Assembly: GCA_949487015.1 (NCBI GenBank)
Contig: CATAQZ010000297.1
Coordinates: 1 to 6,978 of the forward strand
DNA from: Flavobacteriales bacterium UBA4585
GTDB taxonomy: Bacteria > Bacteroidota > Bacteroidia > Flavobacteriales > Schleiferiaceae
Length of the DNA stretch: 6,978 bases
Direction: 5' to 3'
Shown: in pieces, positions 1 through 5,328 of the stretch
How the letters are laid out: each line of letters opens with the position of its first letter
Numbering within the stretch: the first letter of the stretch is position 1
Made by a program: the position numbers and the translations under genes
Notes under the pieces: model-generated
What the model saw: only the letters and a program-made list of their open reading frames with translations
Told to the model about the DNA's origin: nothing
Databases searched by the model: none

Positions 1-1940
1 AATGTTCTATTTGCAAATCTACTTTGCAGTAAAACAGCATTAGGACAATCATCTCTATGCACTTTTAGTCCATCTGCAGTGGTTACAAAACCAAAAACTC
101 TATCCCCAGGCAATGGATTGCAACATTTTGCAAGGGTGTAATCCATTTCATGCTCATCTGTATCAAAGACAAGCATTAAATGGTCAGGTGTAGGCTTCGC
201 GTTTTTATTACCCAGTTTTGTCTTCGCATAGTTGCTCTTTACTATGCGTTGCTTGAAATAGTTGACGAGTCCTGAAGTTTCCCTGGCATATTCACGCAGT
301 TTGCCATTATCGATAACACCAAGACCGACTTTATAATATAACTCTTCGGGATTCTTTAATCCGAAGAAATTGACCAATTTATGAATGTTACTATGCGTTG
401 CCTTGAGCTTGAGAACTTTCAATTTACGTTCTAAAATGAATTGGCCCTGACCAGTGATCAGCTGCTTTTCTTTCTTCAAACTTTGCTTAATCCGTTGCTT
501 CGCCTTCCCGGTTTTTACAAAACTTAACCAATCTTCTTTGGGCTCTTGCTTTACAGAAGTCAAAACCTCTATTTGGTCGCCTGATTTAAGAGGGGTACTC
601 AAAGGAATGAGTTTCCCGTTAACCTTTGTACCCAAACAATGTGCACCTACCTCTGTATGAATATCGAAAGCAAAATCTAATGCAGTCGCTCCTTTTGGAA
701 GAGTAAGCATTTCGCCTTTCGGCGTAAAAACGAATATTTCAGATGAAAAGAGGTTCATCTTAAAGTTGTCGATGAAGTCCTCGCTGTCGTTCTCAGGATC
801 ATCGAGAAATTCTCGTATGCGGAGGAGCCAACGGTCCAATTGGTTACTACCTGAGCTATCTTCTTTGTATTTCCAATGTGCAGCGAAGCCGTTCTCTGCA
901 ATATCATCCATACGCTTCGTCCTGATCTGTACTTCGACCCAGTGTCCATCTGGCCCCATTACTGTGGTGTGCAGGGATTCATAACCGTTACTCTTTGGAG
1001 AACTTATCCAGTCGCGTAAACGGGCAGGGTTGGGGCTGAAATTCTCAGTTACAATAGAGTAGGCCTGCCAACACGTGGCTTTTTCTTTCTCTTTATCCGC
1101 TTCTAAAATGATGCGAATCGCATATTTATCATACACCTGTTCAAAGCTGACGTTCTGATTTTTCATTTTACGTCGAATGGAATAGATACTCTTTGTTCGC
1201 TTCTTTATTTCGAACTTTAGATTTGCTTGAGAAAGTTCTTCATAAACCTTGCTTTCGAATTTGTTCAGATAGGAAAAATCTTCACGTTGTAAACTTTCCA
1301 TTCGATTATTGATGTCCTCAAAGATTTCAGGCTCCGTGTACTTTAGAGAAATGTCCTCTAATTCAGTCTTAATGCTAAATAATCCTAAACGATGTGCGAG
1401 TGGTGCGTAAATAAATAGTGTTTCCGATGCTATTTTCAGTTGCTTATGAGCGGGCATACCCGACATTGTACGCATGTTATGTAGTCGGTCCGCTAGCTTA
1501 ATTAATATTACCCGAACATCATCAGATATTGTAAGCAACATTTTTCTGTAATTCTCGAGCTGCATACTACTTTCCATACTGACTACGCCTGAGATTTTAG
1601 TGAGGCCGTCAATAAGTCTTGCAATACTGGGACTAAACATACCTTCAATATCCACGAGTGTATAGTCCGAATCTTCTACTACATCGTGCATTAGTGCGGT
1701 GGCTATACTTGTAGGTCCTAGGCCAATTTCGGTAGCTACAATCTGTGCAACGGAAATGGGATGCGTTATGTAAGGTTCACCGCTCTTACGATGTACTCCT
1801 TTATGAGCATCTTTAGCCAATGAGAATGCACGCTTAATCAACTTTTGATCCGCGTCATCTGTTTTGTATTCAATACTGTTTAACAGGTCGTTGAATACAC
1901 TTTCAACTAGTTTATGTTCCTTATCCTCGTTGGTAGTCAT
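1..1940 (-). CDS. rel: Bifunctional (p)ppGpp synthetase/hydrolase, Rel/SpoT family (C-terminus cut by window edge)
   Basis: My reverse translation gives 646 codons without a stop from the ATG at 1940 to the window edge; the family is usually about 730 residues, so only the end, including the ACT/RRM domain, is missing. It makes and degrades the alarmone (p)ppGpp in the cytoplasm, with the C-terminal half sensing the ribosome. Order: HD hydrolase (about 25-200) with metal ligands H60, H85-D86 and D151 (in KLADRLHNM); synthetase (about 230-370) with SIYSIRRKM at 251-259, YDKYAIR at 270-276, NGYESLHT at 318-325 and the EVQIRT glutamate E336; TGS domain about 402-462; a helical linker; then a conserved-cysteine zinc-finger-like domain with C606-C607, H628 and C632. 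Both catalytic centres keep their key residues, so I infer a bifunctional Rel. The synthetase carries RLRD (307-310), the basic RxKD-type motif with K changed to R, not the acidic ExDD of monofunctional RelA. The start lies 6 bp after the methyltransferase stop, so it is probably the last or a late gene of that operon, translated by coupling. Confidence 0.97.
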   Translation of the reverse strand, partial: MTTNEDKEHKLVESVFNDLLNSIEYKTDDADQKLIKRAFSLAKDAHKGVHRKSGEPYITHPISVAQIVATEIGLGPTSIATALMHDVVEDSDYTLVDIEGMFSPSIARLIDGLTKISGVVSMESSMQLENYRKMLLTISDDVRVILIKLADRLHNMRTMSGMPAHKQLKIASETLFIYAPLAHRLGLFSIKTELEDISLKYTEPEIFEDINNRMESLQREDFSYLNKFESKVYEELSQANLKFEIKKRTKSIYSIRRKMKNQNVSFEQVYDKYAIRIILEADKEKEKATCWQAYSIVTENFSPNPARLRDWISSPKSNGYESLHTTVMGPDGHWVEVQIRTKRMDDIAENGFAAHWKYKEDSSGSNQLDRWLLRIREFLDDPENDSEDFIDNFKMNLFSSEIFVFTPKGEMLTLPKGATALDFAFDIHTEVGAHCLGTKVNGKLIPLSTPLKSGDQIEVLTSVKQEPKEDWLSFVKTGKAKQRIKQSLKKEKQLITGQGQFILERKLKVLKLKATHSNIHKLVNFFGLKNPEELYYKVGLGVIDNGKLREYARETSGLVNYFKQRIVKSNYAKTKLGNKNAKPTPDHLMLVFDTDEHEMDYTLAKCCNPLPGDRVFGFVTTADGLKVHRDDCPNAVLLQSRFANRT

Positions 1941-1946
1941 ATCGAC

Positions 1947-2642
1947 TTAGTCTATAAGAAAGATGGCTGGGCGTTTGTGAAGATCAGGAAGCTCTAAACT
2001 CCATTGTGCCACAGTTTGAGTTTTAATATACTCACTATCTAAAGTAATATCTACAGCAATACAAAGCTTGGTTTCTGGATGTAAGGTATTTATCAACTCC
2101 TCCAATAGTTTCCCGTTTCGGTACGGTGTTTCCATGAATATCTGCGTAATCCCGTCTCGTATGTCTTTTTGCATGGCTTGATACACTCGCTTACGAATGG
2201 GTCGATCGTGCGGTAAGTAGCCTCTAAAGGCAAATTGTTGACCATTAAATCCACTAGCCATTAAAGCCAATAAGATCGATGATGGACCTACACATGGACG
2301 AACCTCAATACCCTTACGATGCGCTATACTGACAATTGTAGCGCCAGGGTCTGCAACACAAGGCACACCCGCCTCCGAAAGAATCCCAATTGAATGCCCG
2401 TTTTTAATAGGATCTAAAAATCCAGGGAGATCTAAGGGATCCGTCTGCTTATCGAGAATTTCTAGTCTTAATTCACGCTGATTTTTATCAGGAAGTAAAT
2501 GTTTGATATACGCACGAGCTGTTTTCTCATTTTCAACAATGAAGTACGTAAGACTATCTATGATGTTGACCACATCTTTTGGTATAATGCTGTCAAAATT
2601 ATCTTGTCCTAAAGTATTGGGCAATAAGTAAATAGCAGCCAT
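1947..2642 (-). CDS. SAM-dependent methyltransferase, tetrapyrrole methylase (RsmI-related) family
   Basis: A 231-residue protein. The family signature ILSEAGVPCVADPG (87-100) matches the SAM-binding SDAGTPxISDPG block of RsmI, the 16S rRNA C1402 2'-O-ribose methyltransferase. It is followed by GPSSILLALMASGF (119-132), the FAFRGYLP block (137-144) and METPYRN (170-176), equivalent to the YESPHR block. Two differences stand out. The N-terminal TPIGNLxD motif of true RsmI is replaced by PNTLGQDN (8-15), and the protein is about 50 residues shorter than RsmI, lacking its C-terminal extension. Short relatives of this kind are common in Bacteroidota, usually annotated only as SAM-dependent methyltransferase. 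The substrate (rRNA, another RNA or a small molecule) is therefore not settled by sequence. The ATG overlaps the stop of the upstream phosphatase by one base (TAATG), which argues for translational coupling and fixes this start. A 6-bp gap leads to rel. Confidence 0.9.
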   Translation of the reverse strand: MAAIYLLPNTLGQDNFDSIIPKDVVNIIDSLTYFIVENEKTARAYIKHLLPDKNQRELRLEILDKQTDPLDLPGFLDPIKNGHSIGILSEAGVPCVADPGATIVSIAHRKGIEVRPCVGPSSILLALMASGFNGQQFAFRGYLPHDRPIRKRVYQAMQKDIRDGITQIFMETPYRNGKLLEELINTLHPETKLCIAVDITLDSEYIKTQTVAQWSLELPDLHKRPAIFLID

Positions 2643-3085
2643 TAGTGCGTTTTTAAAAAAGATTGAATTGCTTCTTCGAGAAGCTCGTAAACATGGGAAA
2701 AGCCTTCTTGCCCGCCCGTGTAGGGATCGGGCACTTGGCGATTTTCACCCGGATAAGACTCGTTTAAAATTAAACGGACTTTATTTTTTACCGATTCATT
2801 AGGTGCCAATTGAATGAGATTCGAAAAATTCGAACTGTCCATGGCAAAAATAATATCAAAGGTTTCAAAATCTTCTGTGGTCACTTGTCGCGAACGTTGC
2901 TGTTCAATACTAATGTCACGTTCTTTAGCGATCAAAATACTTCTTGTGTCTGGACGTTCAGAAGCATGCCAACCAGATGTACCCGCCGAATCTATATGCC
3001 ATTGCTCAGGTGCATGTTTTTCCATTATGCCTTGGGCGAGGGGGGAGCGGCATATATTGCCCAAACAAACCATGAGAATTTTCAT
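2642..3085 (-). CDS. Low-molecular-weight protein tyrosine phosphatase
   Basis: 147 residues, the normal length for the family. The phosphate-binding loop C(X)5R-S lies at the extreme N-terminus, CLGNICRS (7-14), with nucleophile C7 and phosphate-binding R13. The general-acid DPY motif is present at D120-P121-Y122. These enzymes hydrolyse phosphotyrosine by a cysteinyl-phosphate intermediate in the cytoplasm. In bacteria many pair with tyrosine kinases of capsule export, but no kinase or polysaccharide gene is visible here, so the target is unknown. Arsenate reductase of the ArsC type shares the fold but is less likely because the DPY context fits the phosphatases. The ATG at 3085 is chosen over M5 because the first beta strand (KILMVCLGN) needs it. 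It is the first gene of the minus-strand operon with the methyltransferase and rel, and starts only 4 bases after the T-run of the dnaA terminator. Confidence 0.95.
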   Translation of the reverse strand: MKILMVCLGNICRSPLAQGIMEKHAPEQWHIDSAGTSGWHASERPDTRSILIAKERDISIEQQRSRQVTTEDFETFDIIFAMDSSNFSNLIQLAPNESVKNKVRLILNESYPGENRQVPDPYTGGQEGFSHVYELLEEAIQSFLKTH

Positions 3086-3089
3086 AAAT

Positions 3090-3120
3090 AAAAAAGTCAG
3101 TACCCTAAGATACTGACTCT
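3090..3120 (-). terminator. Intrinsic terminator downstream of dnaA
   Basis: On the minus strand an 8-bp perfect stem AGTCAGTA (3118-3111) / TACTGACT (3102-3095) encloses the 8-nt loop TCTTAGGG. It is followed at once by six T (3095-3090, the first shared with the stem), then A and TTT. A G-T and an A-T pair can extend the base. It lies 24 bp past the dnaA stop and reads in the dnaA direction only; the plus strand has no T-tract after the stem. Its 3' end nearly touches the phosphatase start codon at 3085. Confidence 0.9.
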
Positions 3121-3143
3121 AAAACATTCGTTAAACTGTTTTT

Positions 3144-4577
3144 TTATGCGAGAGTAAGACGTTTTTGTAAATCGTCAACATACGTACGGAAACGTTTATC
3201 TGTTTCTTTCAAATTATTCACAGTTCTACACGCATGAAGTACAGTGGCGTGGTCTTTATTGCCACATTGCTGACCAATGCTGGCAAGACTGTTTTTAGTA
3301 AGTTGTTTTGAGAAATACATGCTGAGCTGTCTCGCTTGCACTATCTCACGTTTACGCGTCTTAGATTTAAGTAATTCCAGCGGCATATCGAAATAATCGC
3401 AAACCACCTTCTGAATAAAGTCGATTGAAATCTCGCGAGTTGTGCTTTTTACGAATTTATCTACCATCGATTTAACCAACTCCATGGTAATCTGCTTCTT
3501 ATTCAAGCTGCTTTGAGCAAGTATGCTAATTAGTGCACCTTCGAGTTCTCTGATGTTAGAGTTGATAGAATAAGCGATGTATTCAATAATGTCTTGTTCA
3601 ATCTCAATGCCGTCATTGTAGAGCTTCTTGCCTAGGATGGCAACACGCGTCTCAAGACCAGGTTTTTGAAGGTCTGCACTTAATCCCCACTTAAAGCGAC
3701 TTAAAAGACGTTGTTCCATTCCCTGTAGCTCTACTGGTGCACGATCCGATGTTAAAATGATCTGCTTGCCATTTTGATGGAGGTGGTTAAAGATTTCAAA
3801 GAATACATCTTGCGTCTTCTCTTTACCTGAAAAGCTTTGTACGTCATCAATGACTAGAACGTCAATCATTTGGTAGAAATGGACGAAATCATTTTTAGTA
3901 TTATTCCGAATACTATCTATGAACTGCTGCGTGAATTTTTCGGCACTCACATAGAGTACTGTTTTCTCTGGGTAGTTGTCTTTAATTTCCACACCTATGG
4001 CATGCGCTAGATGCGTTTTTCCCAAACCTACTCCTCCGTATAGCATGAGAGGATTAAATGAGGTACCACCTGGATTCTTACTTACTGCGTAGCCAGCAGA
4101 CCGAGCCAGTCTATTGCAATCCCCTTCGATAAAGTTTTCAAAACTGTAGTTCGGATTTAATTGGGAATCAATATTTAGTTTCTGCAAACCGGGAATAACG
4201 AACGGATTTTTAATTTCCTTCTCGTTCCCAATCTTCATCGGCATGTTAACGCTTTGACGAGGGTGTTTTTTACGACCGCTACTAGGTAACTTCATTGTTG
4301 GAGCTTGAGCGTTACCATAGGCGTTTTCAAGCACGATGCTGTATACTAATTTTGCATCTTGACTTAGTGATTTGGTAATGGCAGCTTTCAACAGTTGGAT
4401 GTAGTGCTCTTCGAGATATTCGTAAAAGAACTTTGAAGGTACCTGAACAGTGATAATGTTTGTTTGAAGTTTTACTGGTTTTATAGGTTCAAACCAGGTG
4501 CTGTAGCACTGGTCATCAACGTTGTCTTGAATAAATTGCAAGGCTTCATTCCAGACATCATTAACGCTTTTCTCCAT
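3144..4577 (-). CDS. dnaA: Chromosomal replication initiator protein DnaA
   Basis: 477 residues from the ATG at 4577. This AAA+ ATPase binds DnaA boxes, opens oriC and loads the replicative helicase. Domain I (about 1-85) has the family pattern VWNEALQFI and TWFEPIKPVKL; a variable basic linker spans about 86-140. The AAA+ domain holds Walker A GGVGLGKTH (181-189, K187), Walker B LVIDDVQ (241-247), sensor I ILTSD (274-278), box VII RLLSRFKWG (290-298) and sensor II NIRELEGAL (341-349). Domain IV carries the DNA-binding signature GNKDHATVLHAC (439-450). The frame stays open upstream to a TTG at 4691, but those 38 extra residues do not resemble the family, and MEKSVNDVWN matches the usual N-terminus, so I reject the longer form. 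Transcribed away from the thioesterase, it ends in a strong terminator. The leader contains a hairpin at 4593-4620 that may be an autoregulatory site. No cluster of good DnaA boxes was seen beside the gene. Confidence 0.98.
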   Translation of the reverse strand: MEKSVNDVWNEALQFIQDNVDDQCYSTWFEPIKPVKLQTNIITVQVPSKFFYEYLEEHYIQLLKAAITKSLSQDAKLVYSIVLENAYGNAQAPTMKLPSSGRKKHPRQSVNMPMKIGNEKEIKNPFVIPGLQKLNIDSQLNPNYSFENFIEGDCNRLARSAGYAVSKNPGGTSFNPLMLYGGVGLGKTHLAHAIGVEIKDNYPEKTVLYVSAEKFTQQFIDSIRNNTKNDFVHFYQMIDVLVIDDVQSFSGKEKTQDVFFEIFNHLHQNGKQIILTSDRAPVELQGMEQRLLSRFKWGLSADLQKPGLETRVAILGKKLYNDGIEIEQDIIEYIAYSINSNIRELEGALISILAQSSLNKKQITMELVKSMVDKFVKSTTREISIDFIQKVVCDYFDMPLELLKSKTRKREIVQARQLSMYFSKQLTKNSLASIGQQCGNKDHATVLHACRTVNNLKETDKRFRTYVDDLQKRLTLA

Positions 4578-4592
4578 GGTCAAAAATTCTCT

Positions 4593-4620
4593 TATCCCAA
4601 GACTGTTCAAACTCGGGATA
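4593..4620 (-). promoter_or_regulatory. Hairpin / inverted DnaA-box-like site in the dnaA leader
   Basis: Read on the minus strand, TATCCCGAG (4620-4612) can pair with CTTGGGATA (4601-4593) as a 9-bp stem with one G-U pair and a 10-nt loop, ending 15 bases before the dnaA ATG. The arms also resemble DnaA boxes in inverted orientation: TTATCCCAA at 4592-4600 on the plus strand agrees with TTATCCACA at 7 of 9 positions, and the other arm at 6 of 9. No T-tract follows directly, so a terminator is unlikely. An RNA structure or protein operator affecting dnaA expression is an inference. Confidence 0.4.
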
Positions 4621-4684
4621 GTGTTGTGTGTATTAGTAAACTTTTCGGGCGGCAATCGAAGAGTGTAATCATCTTGTTGACTGC

Positions 4685-4732
4685 ATAGCAAATGTGTTCA
4701 TAAATTCTGATTGAAAAAAATTTATTTGCTAT
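4685..4732. repeat. 9-bp inverted repeat upstream of dnaA
   Basis: ATAGCAAAT (4685-4693) and ATTTGCTAT (4724-4732) are exact inverted copies separated by 30 bp. A second AT-rich pair, ATAAATT (4700-4706) and AATTTAT (4719-4725), lies inside and partly overlaps the right arm. The site is 108-155 bp upstream of the dnaA ATG, inside the divergent promoter region, a plausible place for an operator, but AT-rich composition raises the chance of coincidence. Confidence 0.4.
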
Positions 4733-4755
4733 TGTGTTAATAAAAAGTTTTGCTT

Positions 4756-4775
4756 AAGGGGTTGCGTAAACCCTT
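4756..4775. repeat. Short interrupted palindrome in the divergent intergenic region
   Basis: AAGGGGTT (4756-4763) and AAACCCTT (4768-4775) are inverted copies with one mismatch (G4761 with A4770) around a GCGT centre. It is the most GC-rich spot of the intergenic region. Neither strand has a T-run directly after it, so it is not a terminator. It could be an operator; no regulator can be named. Confidence 0.3.
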
Positions 4776-4789
4776 GATTATCAGTGTTT

Positions 4790-4821
4790 AGTATAAATGC
4801 CCAAAAATATTGAGTATAAAT
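4790..4821. repeat. 9-bp direct repeat AGTATAAAT
   Basis: AGTATAAAT occurs exactly at 4790-4798 and again at 4813-4821, 23 bp apart start to start, about two helical turns. Both contain TATAAA, which resembles a sigma-70 type -10, but no matching -35 lies at the proper distance. They sit 91-122 bp upstream of the thioesterase ATG. Confidence 0.3.
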
Positions 4822-4911
4822 TACCACGCATCTTCCTAATTGTTCAAAAATCTCAATGTTGCGATTAGTTTACGATGGATTAACAAACTTAGGCAATCTA
4901 AATTAGTGACT

Positions 4912-5328
4912 ATGAAACATGTAGATATTAAAGACACGCATACGTTTCGACCAAGGTATTCTGAAACGGATCAGATGGGCGTTGTGTATTACGGAAATTA
5001 TGCTGCTTATTTTGAAGTTGGTCGCGTTGAATTATTACGAAAATTAGGAGTTTCGTATGCACAGCTTGAAGCAAACGGAACGATGCTACCTGTGGTTCAC
5101 ATGAGTATCGATTTTAAAAGAGGTGCAAAATACGACGAAGAAGTCCAATTAGAGACATCCATGCACGAACTACCCACAAGGAAGATATCATTTTACCACA
5201 TCCTTAGAGACATGAATGGTAAGACTTTAGTTTCAGGTAAAGTAGTACTCGTTTTTGTAGATAAAATCACTTTTAAACCGAAGAGTTGTCCGGAAGAATT
5301 GGCTCGCTTATTTACTAATTTGTCTTAA
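4912..5328 (+). CDS. Acyl-CoA thioesterase, hotdog-fold 4HBT/YbgC-like family
   Basis: 138 residues from the ATG at 4912, the usual size of single-hotdog 4-hydroxybenzoyl-CoA-thioesterase-type enzymes, which hydrolyse acyl-CoA thioesters in the cytoplasm. The signature is RYSETDQMGVVYYGNY (15-30) with the probable catalytic D20, followed by the long central helix YFEVGRVELLRKLG (33-46) and then the beta strands, including FKRGAKYDEEVQLET. The histidine that precedes the asparagine region in many YbgC proteins (VVYHxNY) is a tyrosine-glycine here, as in many Bacteroidota relatives as far as I recall. The frame is open back to a TTG at 4840, but the 24 extra residues are not family-like, so the ATG is preferred. 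No Shine-Dalgarno sequence is seen. The acyl-CoA substrate cannot be read from the sequence; no Tol-Pal genes are adjacent to support the E. coli YbgC role. Its last 14 bp overlap the end of the convergent peptidase gene. Confidence 0.93.
   Translation: MKHVDIKDTHTFRPRYSETDQMGVVYYGNYAAYFEVGRVELLRKLGVSYAQLEANGTMLPVVHMSIDFKRGAKYDEEVQLETSMHELPTRKISFYHILRDMNGKTLVSGKVVLVFVDKITFKPKSCPEELARLFTNLS

Larger units (their letters stand above)
4578..4911. other. Divergent intergenic region between dnaA and the thioesterase gene
   Basis: This 334-bp, AT-rich stretch must hold the promoters of both dnaA and the thioesterase gene, because both start codons face away from it. ORF extensions into it on both strands begin at TTG codons (4691 minus, 4840 plus) and are not family-like, so I treat it as non-coding. 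It contains a leader hairpin (4593-4620), a 9-bp inverted repeat (4685-4732), a GC-centred dyad (4756-4775) and a 9-bp direct repeat (4790-4821). A match to the Bacteroidota -7 consensus TAnnTTTG occurs on the minus strand at 4809-4802 but without a TTG element at the right spacing. I could not assign a promoter with confidence. Confidence 0.6.

Noticed and set aside
454..984. Small plus- and minus-strand ORFs inside rel
   Set aside because: They lie opposite to or out of frame with well-conserved Rel synthetase and TGS coding sequence, and their translations resemble no protein I know.
4133..4145. Perfect palindrome AGTTTT-C-AAAACT
   Set aside because: It lies within conserved dnaA coding sequence, is AT-rich and short, and is probably due to codon choice.
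4578..4691. N-terminal extension of DnaA by 38 residues from a TTG codon
   Set aside because: The added residues do not resemble DnaA, whereas the ATG at 4577 gives the usual MEKSVNDVWN-type start and normal length.
4802..4809. TAnnTTTG match on the minus strand as a dnaA promoter -7 element
   Set aside because: No TTG element lies at the expected distance upstream, and an 8-base pattern with two free positions is easily met in AT-rich DNA.
4840..4911. N-terminal extension of the thioesterase by 24 residues from a TTG codon
   Set aside because: Hotdog thioesterases of this type start shortly before the beta-1 strand, and the ATG at 4912 gives the usual 138-residue length.
4578..4911. Replication origin beside dnaA
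   Set aside because: No cluster of good DnaA boxes (TTATCCACA with at most one mismatch) was found, only two degenerate matches, so oriC cannot be claimed here.
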